In this document: piece by piece, positions 9,046 to 16,945 of the stretch
Position numbering within the stretch: the stretch's first letter is position 1
How the letters are laid out: the number at the start of each line of letters is the position of its first letter
From: JADJOY01 sp016713535 [NCBI: Deltaproteobacteria bacterium]
GTDB lineage: Bacteria; JADJOY01
DNA length: 64,000 bases
Direction of reading: 5' to 3'
Assembly: GCA_016713535.1 (NCBI GenBank)
Contig: JADJOY010000042.1
Span: forward strand, 14,332 to 78,331
Position numbers and translations under genes: made by a program
Notes under the pieces: generated by a model
The model's input: only the letters and a program-made list of their open reading frames with translations
What the model was told of the DNA's origin: nothing
Database searches by the model: none

Positions 9046-10302
9046 TTGGGTCGCGTCAACGACCACTACCTGAAGCTCAAGGCCGGCTATCTCTTTCCCG
9101 AGATCGGACGCCGGGTGCGCGCCTTCGAGGCCGCGAACCCCAACGCCAAGGTGATCCGGCTCGGGATCGGTGACGTCACCGAGCCGATGCCTCCCGCGAT
9201 CGCCGCCGCCATGCATGCGGCCGTCGACGAGATGGCCCGCCGCGAGACGTTCCGTGGCTACGGTCCCGAGCAGGGCTACGACTTCCTGCGCGAGAAGATC
9301 GCCGAGCACGACTTCCGTTCGCGCGGCGCGGAGGTCGCGGCCGACGAGATCTTCGTGTCCGACGGCTGCAAGTGCGACAGCGGCAACTTCCTGGACGTGC
9401 TCGCGACGGGCGCCAACGTCACCGCGGTGACCGACCCCGTCTACCCGGTCTACGTCGACACGAACGTCATGGCAGGGAACACCGGCGTGGCCAACGAGCG
9501 CGGCGAGTTCGAGCGCATCGTCTACCTGCCCGCGACGGTCGCCAACGGCTTCTCGCCGGCCGTGCCTGGCAGGCACGTCGACGTCATCTACCTGTGCTCG
9601 CCGAACAACCCGACGGGCGCGGTGCTGACCCGCGAAGCGCTCACGCGCTGGGTCGACTACGCGCGCCGGGAAGGGGCGTTGATCCTCTTCGACGCCGCCT
9701 ACGAGGCGTTCATCACCGATCCCGCGATCCCGCACTCGATCTACGAGATCCCCGGGGCCCGGGACGTCGCCGTCGAGCTACGGAGCTTCTCGAAGACCGC
9801 CGGCTTCACCGGCACTCGCTGCGCCTTCACGGTCGTCACCAAGACCCTGATGGGGAAGACCGCCGACGGCCAGGAGGTCCAGCTTCATGCGCTCTGGACC
9901 CGCCGTCACACCACCAAGTTCAATGGCGTGAGCTACGTCGTCCAGCGCGGAGCCGAGGCGGTCTACGGGACCGAGGGGCAGGCGCAGGTCCGCGCGCTCA
10001 TCTATTTCTATCTCGGTAACGCCGAGGTCATCCGCGAGCGGCTCTCTGCGGTCGGTCTCGAGGTTCACGGGGGCGTGAACGCGCCGTACGTGTGGATCGC
10101 CACCCCCGAGGGCGGGGACGGGCGGCGGGCCGAGAGCTGGGCCTTCTTCGATCGGCTCCTCGCCGAGGCCAACGTGGTGGTGACGCCGGGGAGCGGCTTC
10201 GGCGCCGCCGGCGAAGGCTTCGTGCGGATCAGCGCATTCAACAGTCGCGCCAACGTCGAGGAAGCGACCCGGCGCATCGTGGCGATGCTGGGACGTGCCT
10301 GA
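9046..10302 (+). CDS. dapL: LL-diaminopimelate aminotransferase
   Basis: PLP fold-type I aminotransferase of 418 residues that converts tetrahydrodipicolinate to LL-diaminopimelate in one step, for lysine and peptidoglycan. It is recognisable throughout: [58 protein letters not shown], and the PLP-lysine motif [13 protein letters not shown], with the length usual for DapL. The start codon is TTG at 9046, supported by CGGAGGA six bases upstream and by matching the family N-terminus. No other lysine-pathway gene is adjacent. DapL is restricted to plants, Chlamydiae and some bacterial phyla, which helps define the host lineage. Confidence 0.5.
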   Translation: MGRVNDHYLKLKAGYLFPEIGRRVRAFEAANPNAKVIRLGIGDVTEPMPPAIAAAMHAAVDEMARRETFRGYGPEQGYDFLREKIAEHDFRSRGAEVAADEIFVSDGCKCDSGNFLDVLATGANVTAVTDPVYPVYVDTNVMAGNTGVANERGEFERIVYLPATVANGFSPAVPGRHVDVIYLCSPNNPTGAVLTREALTRWVDYARREGALILFDAAYEAFITDPAIPHSIYEIPGARDVAVELRSFSKTAGFTGTRCAFTVVTKTLMGKTADGQEVQLHALWTRRHTTKFNGVSYVVQRGAEAVYGTEGQAQVRALIYFYLGNAEVIRERLSAVGLEVHGGVNAPYVWIATPEGGDGRRAESWAFFDRLLAEANVVVTPGSGFGAAGEGFVRISAFNSRANVEEATRRIVAMLGRA

Positions 10303-10321
10303 GCACGAGAACGGGGGCTCC

Positions 10322-11146
10322 ATGAAAGTACACCATCTCAACTGCGCGACGCTCTGCCCGCCCGCTCCCGGACCGCTCCTGAATCCGGAGCGGAAGATGG
10401 TGTGCCACTGCTTGCTGGTCGAGACTCGCGATGGTCTGGTCCTGATCGATACGGGCCTCGGGCTCGACGACGTGGCGCGACCTCGAGCGCGACTCGGAGG
10501 GACCTTCGTCCTGCTGGTGGGGCCGAAGCTCGACGCGGCCGAGACCGCCGCACGTCAGGTGGAGGCCCTCGGCTTCCAGCGCAAGGACGTGCGCCACATC
10601 GTGCCGACCCACCTCGACCTCGACCACGCCGGGGGCTTGAGCGACTTCCCGGACGCCGAGGTCCACGTCCACGACCCGGAGATCACCGCCGCGCTGAAGC
10701 CGCTCACGCGCCTTGAGCGGGAGCGCTACCGCGCCGCGCAGTGGGCGCACGGCCCGCGCTGGGACCGGCGCAAGCTCGAAGGGGACCACTGGTTCGGCTT
10801 CGAGGCGGTGCGGGCGGTTCCAGGGCTCGGCGACGAGGTACTGATCGTACCGACGGCGGGTCACACCCGCGGTCACGCGGCCATCGCCGTGCGCACCGGC
10901 GACACGTGGCTTCTCCACTGCGGCGATGCCTACTTCTACCGCGGCGAGATGGACCCCGACCGGCGACGCGTCACGCCACTCCTCGACATCTTCCAGCGCA
11001 TCGTCCAGGTCGAGGGTGAAGCGCGCGTGCGCAACCAGGAACGGCTGCGGATCCTGGCGCGCGAGCACGCCGCCCAGGTGCGGGTGATGTGCGCACACGA
11101 CCCGCTCGAATTCGAGCGCTTCGCGCACGGCGCCGCGCCTCGCTGA
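10322..11146 (+). CDS. Metallo-beta-lactamase fold hydrolase
   Basis: MBL-fold protein of 274 residues, lactonase/glyoxalase-II-like. The metal site is THLDLDHAGG (HxDxDH, with Asp where most members have the second His), followed by TAGHTRGHAAI, LHCGDAYFY and a late CAHDP. The start MKVHHLNCATLCPP is typical of AttM/AhlD-like MBL proteins. It lies 19 bp after dapL and may be cotranscribed, but a role in lysine metabolism is not implied. The substrate is unknown; ester or lactone hydrolysis is the most likely chemistry. Confidence 0.5.
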   Translation: MKVHHLNCATLCPPAPGPLLNPERKMVCHCLLVETRDGLVLIDTGLGLDDVARPRARLGGTFVLLVGPKLDAAETAARQVEALGFQRKDVRHIVPTHLDLDHAGGLSDFPDAEVHVHDPEITAALKPLTRLERERYRAAQWAHGPRWDRRKLEGDHWFGFEAVRAVPGLGDEVLIVPTAGHTRGHAAIAVRTGDTWLLHCGDAYFYRGEMDPDRRRVTPLLDIFQRIVQVEGEARVRNQERLRILAREHAAQVRVMCAHDPLEFERFAHGAAPR

Positions 11147-11155
11147 ATCGCGGGC

Positions 11156-13684
11156 TCAGCGCGCGGGCTTCGAGGCGGCGCCGTCGCCGGGGAGCCGCTC
11201 ACCGTCCGCAGCGTCGGACGCCGGCCGCTGCGAGGGTTCCCGCCCATCTTCCCGTACCGCGGTGGGCAGCGTCGGTGCGCCGGGTGTCGAGGCGAGCACC
11301 GGGAAATACGCCGGCGCCTCCATCTGGAACTCGGCCGAGTCGCGGAAGAACCGCTCTTCCTGGAGAATGCGGGCCGGCCGGGTGCGCGGCCAGTGGAACA
11401 CCTGGCTCTGCGAGATCACGTAGGTACCCCATTCCTGGCGGTACGTCGTGCGAGCCTCGAAGACCGTGCCGCCAAAGGGCGTGCGCCGCACCTGCCGCAC
11501 CAGCAGGTCGCCACGCTCGATACGCATCAGCAGCAGGTGCGCGGACTGGTCGTTGTTGTGACAGTAGAGGCTCTTCCGTCGCAGGCGCCGCCCCGGCTCG
11601 CTGGTGTCGACGAAATCGCCCGTGCCGAGGCGCTGCCACGCGCCGCACAGCTTGCGGCGGATGCCGGCCAGATCGAGGGGCAGGTAGAGCGGGGGTGCCA
11701 CCAGGCCGGTACGTGCCTCGATCTCGTCGCGGCGAACCGGTCCGCTCTCGTGGCGGAAGTAATGGACGCCGCCGATGTACGCCATCTTGAGGCCGTACGA
11801 CTGCTGCATCCGCAGGTGGGTCAACGTGCTCCGCGTGCTCGAGAGCAGCAGCGAGTCGTGAGACGCGAGCAGCGGCACCGGGCCCCAGAACACCTTGATG
11901 CCGAGCGAATGGGCCTGGAACGGGTCGCCGCTGATCTGGATCGGCGCCGCACGCGGGGTACCGTCCTGGAACGAGTAGTGGATCGAGACCAGGCCGCCTT
12001 CCTTGAGCGCCACCTGGTGAGCCGGCTGCAGTACCGACATCTCGCCCTCCCCGGCGAGTCGGCCGGGATTGATGCCGAGGTGGTGGAGCAGGCGCGCCAG
12101 AATGCCCTTCACGATCGCCTCGGCGAGCGCGCCGACACCGCGCAACGAGAACGTGCGCGCGCCACTCGGCGAGCGACCGACGATCGACGGGATGAGGAGC
12201 AGGGAGCTCTCACCGCCGAAGCTGGTCGGCGTCGTGGTCGGCAGCGAGCCGACCCCACCGAGGAAGGTGCGGTTCGAGAACAGCCCCTCCGCGAGCCCCC
12301 CTTCGGTGACGGATGTCGACCGGCCCCACGGATCGAACGCCTCGACCCGCAGCTTGGTGGTGCCGAAGATGCCTTCCTCGAAGACCACCTTCGGGATCCG
12401 CGCCAGGTAGCCGGTGAGGGTCTTCGTCTTCTTGACCAGGTCGCCCGAGAAGAAGCCGGCCGAGCCGGGGCCACCGACGGCGTGGCTGCCGATCCGCTGC
12501 CAGCGCCCGTCGATCCGCGCGATCGAGATCCGCGCCGGGACGATCGTGGCTTGCTTCGTGAAGTAGTCGATGAACCGGGTTCGGGCGCGCTTCGAGAACG
12601 GCGTGACCAGCACCCGCGTGATGGGGTTGGACCGCATGGGCTGCGCGAAGAGCCCGAACATCAGCCCCGGGACGCCGGCGAACACCGCGTTGTCGGCGGC
12701 GGTCCCGGCTGGGTAGGGCACGATCGAGCGGATCCACGGATAGAGCCCGCGGAAGGTCTCCGCCTGCGACGCCTCGGCGAGCCCGCCGAGGTCGAGGTAG
12801 GGCGCCTGAAGCGTGACCTTGGTGGGAAAGAGCGCGGCGAGGACCGCGAGACGCAAGAGCGGATCGTTGGGCTTGCGGCGGGTCTTGCGGGCGATCCGCT
12901 TGGCGCTCGCGCCACGCCGGATCAACAGATCGATCTGTCCCCGCAGGACCCAGCACGCCTTCACGTTGGGGTCGGTCGGCGCGACCGCGGGCAACGGATC
13001 GTCGAGACCGAAGCTGCGCCGAAGGTCTTCCGGGATGCGCCCCAAGTCCTGCTGGGTGATGCCGGACACCTGGATCGACCCGGGACGCTCGCGCACCCGG
13101 TCCGGGTAGAAGGCGTAGAAGGCCGCGAGCAGGAAGTGGTGGTCGAGGGTGCCGTCCCCACCCACCACGATCACGTCCAGAGGTGCCGGCTGGGCGGCGA
13201 GTTCGAGGAGCTTGTCGCGGATGCGGCGGGTGCTCGACAGGTGGTCGGCGTGGGTCTCGACCACGTGGATCGCGAACCCGCGCTCGGCCAGACCCTCGAA
13301 GAGACCGTCCGGCAAACGCGCGCGTTTCGCCGGATGCAGCACCACGAGGGTGTTTCCCGGGCTCCGGTCCTGGTGAATCCCCGCAATGATGTAATGCTCG
13401 AGCTGGTCGGCCGGAAGAGCCGAAATCACTCGAGAAGGAGTCGGAAGATCGACGAGAGTGGGGCGCCCCGGAAGCACCGCCTCGGGGGCGACCGGCGGGA
13501 CCGGCTCGGCGCTCGAACGGGGGGGCGGCGGCTCGGCCGCGTCTTCGTCGATCGGTGCCTGACGGGGAAGGACCGCCTCGCCCGGAGTCGACGTGCTGGT
13601 CTCGGCCGGCGACGCGTGGTACCCGTCGTCCGGCTCGCCGGACCACCAGCCCGGTGGATCGCCGATCTCGTGGTCGAAAGGCAT
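11156..13684 (-). CDS. Large diacylglycerol/sphingosine-kinase-like protein
   Basis: An 842-residue protein. After a Pro/Glu-rich N-terminal 90 residues comes a DAGK/NAD-kinase-type nucleotide fold: NTLVVLHPAKRARLPDG, then VIVVGGDGTLDHHF (GGDGT at about 175-179). A second kinase motif, PYPAGTAADNAVFAG, corresponds to GTGND but lies about 150 residues further on, where 25-30 is usual, so a region of about 120 residues is inserted. The 510 residues after it (with SHAVGGPGSAGFFSG and GISTHL-like secondary structure) have no family I recognise. It ends 10 bp from the MBL gene stop, tail to tail. ATG 13684 is chosen as the first Met before an open homologous stretch; no strong ribosome site is seen. 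Lipid phosphorylation is inferred only from the GGDGT fold. Confidence 0.5.
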   Translation of the reverse strand: MPFDHEIGDPPGWWSGEPDDGYHASPAETSTSTPGEAVLPRQAPIDEDAAEPPPPRSSAEPVPPVAPEAVLPGRPTLVDLPTPSRVISALPADQLEHYIIAGIHQDRSPGNTLVVLHPAKRARLPDGLFEGLAERGFAIHVVETHADHLSSTRRIRDKLLELAAQPAPLDVIVVGGDGTLDHHFLLAAFYAFYPDRVRERPGSIQVSGITQQDLGRIPEDLRRSFGLDDPLPAVAPTDPNVKACWVLRGQIDLLIRRGASAKRIARKTRRKPNDPLLRLAVLAALFPTKVTLQAPYLDLGGLAEASQAETFRGLYPWIRSIVPYPAGTAADNAVFAGVPGLMFGLFAQPMRSNPITRVLVTPFSKRARTRFIDYFTKQATIVPARISIARIDGRWQRIGSHAVGGPGSAGFFSGDLVKKTKTLTGYLARIPKVVFEEGIFGTTKLRVEAFDPWGRSTSVTEGGLAEGLFSNRTFLGGVGSLPTTTPTSFGGESSLLLIPSIVGRSPSGARTFSLRGVGALAEAIVKGILARLLHHLGINPGRLAGEGEMSVLQPAHQVALKEGGLVSIHYSFQDGTPRAAPIQISGDPFQAHSLGIKVFWGPVPLLASHDSLLLSSTRSTLTHLRMQQSYGLKMAYIGGVHYFRHESGPVRRDEIEARTGLVAPPLYLPLDLAGIRRKLCGAWQRLGTGDFVDTSEPGRRLRRKSLYCHNNDQSAHLLLMRIERGDLLVRQVRRTPFGGTVFEARTTYRQEWGTYVISQSQVFHWPRTRPARILQEERFFRDSAEFQMEAPAYFPVLASTPGAPTLPTAVREDGREPSQRPASDAADGERLPGDGAASKPAR

Positions 13685-13802
13685 GGTCGTGGGTGAACGA
13701 GAGACCGGCGCGGTGGCGGGACCCGGCCAGCCTACGCGGCCTTCTGTGTGGTCGGTAACGGGGGCGAAGTCAAGTCGCGCCCGCGGCAGGTACGCCGAAC
13801 GG

Positions 13803-14360
13803 GTGCCGTCGCACGTCGTCGGAATCGACGACGGACCATTCGAGCGAGGAACCCGCGGCAAGGTGCTGGTGGTGGGGACCGTCTACGCGGGGCTCCGGCT
13901 CGACGGCGTGATCTCGACCACGGTCCGCCGGGACGGCGACGAGGCGACCCGCGCGATCGCCGAGATGGTCCGCGGGTCGCGGTTCGCGCCCCAGGTTCAG
14001 CTCGTGATGTTGCAGGGAATCACCGTCGCCGGATTCAACGTGATCGACGTGGCGGCGTTGCACGCCGAGCTCGCGGTGCCGGTCCTGGTGGTCGCGCGGC
14101 GCGCCCCGGACCTCACGGCGATCGGAGCCGCGCTGCGCGCCAGGGTGCGTGGAGGAGGCGCGAAATGGGCCCGGATCCAGGCGGCGGGGCCGATGGAACC
14201 GGTCGGGAGCGTGTGGATCCAGCGGGTGGGCATCTCCCTTGCCGCGAGCGCCCGGTTGATCGAGGATCTCGCGGCCCACGGGCACCTCCCCGAGCCCCTG
14301 CGTGTGGCGCACCTCGTGGCCGGCGCCCTCGTCCGCGGTCAGAGCCGTGGCTCGGCCTGA
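13803..14360 (+). CDS. DUF99 family protein (endonuclease V-like fold)
   Basis: About 185 residues matching DUF99 (COG1628). VVGIDDGPFERGTRGK opens the protein, followed by VLVVGTVYAGLRLDGV, VMLQGITVAGFNVIDV and VPVLVVARRAPD. The family has an RNase H/endonuclease V-like fold and its function is not established. GTG 13803 places the conserved start three residues in; longer GTG starts exist upstream. It is divergent from the DAGK-like gene, with about 118 bp between starts, and faces the small HTH gene tail to tail. Confidence 0.5.
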   Translation: MPSHVVGIDDGPFERGTRGKVLVVGTVYAGLRLDGVISTTVRRDGDEATRAIAEMVRGSRFAPQVQLVMLQGITVAGFNVIDVAALHAELAVPVLVVARRAPDLTAIGAALRARVRGGGAKWARIQAAGPMEPVGSVWIQRVGISLAASARLIEDLAAHGHLPEPLRVAHLVAGALVRGQSRGSA

Positions 14361-14411
14361 GGACACGGGGCGATGGTCCCGACCCGGGGGCCCAGCGGGA
14401 CCTGCGGGAGC

Positions 14412-14836
14412 TCAGGCGCCTTTGAAGTACTTGTTGAAGGTCGGCATGCTAACGCCCAGGATTTTCGCCGCCTTCGTCTTGACGCCGCTCGCCTTCTTCA
14501 AGGCCTCCTGGAGCTGCTCGGCCGTCAGGTTGAGCTTGCGACCTCGCCCACCGCGCGACTTGCTCTGGCCCCGGAGGTCTTTCGCCGCCCACCCTTGGCG
14601 GAGCTGGAAGCTGGCCGAGAGGGGGTCGTCGGGGGACCGAGGCGGAGGACCTGGGCGAGCGGGGCGAGGAGGCGCTCGGCCTCCTCGAGGCGGCGCTGAA
14701 CCGCGACGTCGAACACTCCACCGAGGTCGTGACCGAGTCCCGCCGCGAGCTTGCGCGCGTTCTTCACCAGGCGCTTGAGATCACGCTCGACCTGATTCAG
14801 GGTGCGGAGGGATTGCTTGAAGTCGTCCCGGTTCAT
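14412..14836 (-). CDS. Small coiled-coil + Fis-type HTH protein (frameshifted)
   Basis: Reconstructed 141-residue protein. The first part, MNRDDFKQSLRTLNQVERDL onward, is a charged helical or coiled-coil segment with KRLVKNARKLAAG and RLEEAERLLAPLAQVLRLG. After a Ser/Pro-rich linker the frame changes (about 14560-14600; several short G/C runs), and the sequence finishes GRKLNLTAEQLQEALKK, KTKAAKILGVSMPTFNKYFKG. That C-terminal part has the shape of a Fis-type helix-turn-helix, as in the DNA-binding end of NtrC-family activators. It may be a small DNA-binding regulator. The join is inferred from the missing start codon of the C-terminal part; two separate small genes are the alternative. Confidence 0.5.
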
Positions 14837-14923
14837 CGTCGTTCCTCCTCGGCAAGTGGGCCAGGAGGCCGTGTTATGGCAGGGTCACGACGCGCTTCGC
14901 AAGACGACGCGGGGAGTCGAACG

Positions 14924-15622
14924 ATGAACATCGCGGGACTGGGAGCGCGTATCCGGCAGGTCGCCCTGACCAGCGCGGACGGTACCTCGCAGGCGGTCCG
15001 GCTCTACGAAGTCGACGACCTCGAGCGCTACGTGGACGTCGGCGCGCTGCTCGGCGAGCGGGATCCGGTCGACCCACCGTATTGGGCGCTGGTGTGGTCG
15101 GGCGCCGAGGCGGTTGCGTGCGCCCTCATGGCCGGGCCGAGCCTGGTCGGCCAGACGGTCCTCGACCTCGGCGCGGGCCTCGGTCTCGCCGGAGTCGCGG
15201 CCGCGCTGCGGGGCGCACGGGTCTGCTTTGCCGATCGCTGCCCGGAGGCCCTCGCGTACGCCGCGGCGAGCGCCGCCGCGAACGGACTGGTGGGCTGGGA
15301 CTGCGTGCAGCTCGACTTCACCTCCGATCAGATCGCGCGCCGCTTCGATCGCATTCTCGCCGCCGACGTCGTCTACGACCGGGCTCACCACGCGGCGCTG
15401 GCGAGCTTCCTGGAGCGACACCTCGCCCACGGAGGCTCGATCTGGCTCACCGACCGACTCTACGTGGCGACCGACGCATTCTTCGCCGACATGTGCGCTC
15501 GAGGCTTCGCCGACGACGTCGAGGACTTGGTCGTCCCCGAGATGGGAGAGACCATGAAGACGCGCCTGCATCGACTCACCCGCCAGGTGAGCGTGGGCGC
15601 GCCCGCGGCTCAGCCTACGTGA
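14924..15622 (+). CDS. Class I SAM-dependent methyltransferase (METTL21/NNMT-like)
   Basis: A 232-residue methyltransferase. Motif I is VLDLGAGLGLAGVAAA, preceded by PYWALVWSGAEAVACAL, the pattern of lysine methyltransferases of the METTL21/EFM group; motif II lies near ARVCFADRCPEALAYA and motif IV in RILAADVVYDR. These enzymes methylate proteins or small amines; the substrate here is unknown. The ATG at 14924 begins MNIAGLGARIRQ; the region upstream has no matching family sequence. Its stop overlaps the stop of the next minus-strand gene by 8 bp. Confidence 0.5.
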   Translation: MNIAGLGARIRQVALTSADGTSQAVRLYEVDDLERYVDVGALLGERDPVDPPYWALVWSGAEAVACALMAGPSLVGQTVLDLGAGLGLAGVAAALRGARVCFADRCPEALAYAAASAAANGLVGWDCVQLDFTSDQIARRFDRILAADVVYDRAHHAALASFLERHLAHGGSIWLTDRLYVATDAFFADMCARGFADDVEDLVVPEMGETMKTRLHRLTRQVSVGAPAAQPT

Positions 15623-16921
15623 CGGACGTCGTACGCTGGCTGCGCCCGCGGTCGAGCCAGTCGAGAAGCGCGAAGGTCGCGAGTCCCGCGAAGCTCAGCA
15701 GGATCGCTTCCACCTGGAGGCGGTAGCGGAAGTTCACGTGGACGATGGCGGCCTTCGCGAAGAAGGCGGCCAGTAGCCAGAGGTACAGGCCGATCGGCAG
15801 GCGCTTCCTGATGGCGACCAGAACACCCGCCACGAAGGCCGAGAGCACGAAGCCGTACCACACCCGCGAGACCCACACGAAGCTCGGCTTCCAGAACGAG
15901 AACGCCGGGCTCAACGCGAAGAACCGAGCCCACTTGAGGGCGACGTAGGTGGGCATGTCGGCCCGGTTTTCCCACCAGAACTGACGCACCAGCTCCTTGC
16001 AGCGGCGATCGATGTCGATCTCGCTCGTGAGGCCCGCGAAACGCTCGTCGCGAGCCAGGTCCGGCCCCTCCAGGTAGGCGCCGTAGTCGTTGGCCTCGGG
16101 GTGGCCCGGCCACGGATACCAGAATCCCTTGATCCCCGAGTTGTGCATGCTCTCGAGGTTGTTGGTCTGCCAGAGGATGTATCCCGCTTCGGTGGTCAGG
16201 GGGACGAAGTGCCCCGTGACCCGGTAGTTGCGGATCTGCCAGGGCGCGAGCAAGAGCTCCACGGTGAGGCCTGCCGTGATCGCGACCGTCAGCCAGCGCT
16301 TCCACGGCCGGATGCGGAACGCGAGCCAGGCGACGATCGCCGGACCGAGGGTGATGGCGTCCGGCCGGAAGTAGACCGTCAGCGCGCACAGCCCGCCGAG
16401 CACCACGGCGCGCCGGACGTCCAGGCGATCGGCCCGGCTCGCCGCGTAATACACCGTCCACGTGCTGAGCGCGATCGTGAGCGACTCCGCCCACAGCCGC
16501 CAGTCGTAGAACACCAGGAACGGGTCGAGGATCGCCAGCACCGCCGCCACCAATGCGGCGCCCGGGCCGAGCAGACATCGCGTGAGCAGATGGATCGCGA
16601 CCGGCGTCGTCGAGCCGATCGCCGCCTGCACGGCGCGGGGAGCGAACAGCGTCGAGCCGGTGAGGCTCTGGATCGACGCGATCAGCATCGGGTAGCCCGG
16701 CATCCGATGCGCGGTCGGCTTCTCCGCGGTCATGCCGAGGATGCCGTTCTCGCGCACGCCGCGCGCGAGCTCCGTGTAGACGACCTCGTCGCCGAGCGGG
16801 GCGGCGCGTGGCGCGAGGATCAGAAGCCGAGGACGGCACGGACGCCGAGCGCGGCGAGCCAGATCGCCCACGGCAACCGCCGGTGCTCACTCAGGCGGCG
16901 GAGCAGGGAGGTGATTCGCAT
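15615..16921 (-). CDS. GT-C (GT39-like) membrane glycosyltransferase, frameshifted at N-terminus
   Basis: Polytopic protein of about 435 residues. The first loop has GDEVVYTELARGV, the acidic loop of the GT-C fold, and there are about ten membrane helices plus a long extracytoplasmic loop around HNSGIKGFWYPWPGHPEAND. The start is ATG 16921 (MRITSLLRRLSEHRR), which gives a first helix PWAIWLAALGVRAVLGF. The frame then breaks near 16822, where TTC TGA should read TTC CTG; without the repair the apparent gene begins only at 16871 and lacks helix 1. It lies 25 bp downstream of the lipase-like lipoprotein gene and may be cotranscribed. Donor and acceptor are unknown. Confidence 0.5.
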
Positions 16922-16945
16922 CGGTGGCGGCTTCGAGCGAGCGGC

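Noticed and set aside
11393-13696. A 767-codon open frame on the plus strand opposite the DAGK-like gene
   Set aside because: Arg/Glu/Gln-rich with no family pattern. The minus strand has GGDGT and other ordered features, so this is a shadow.
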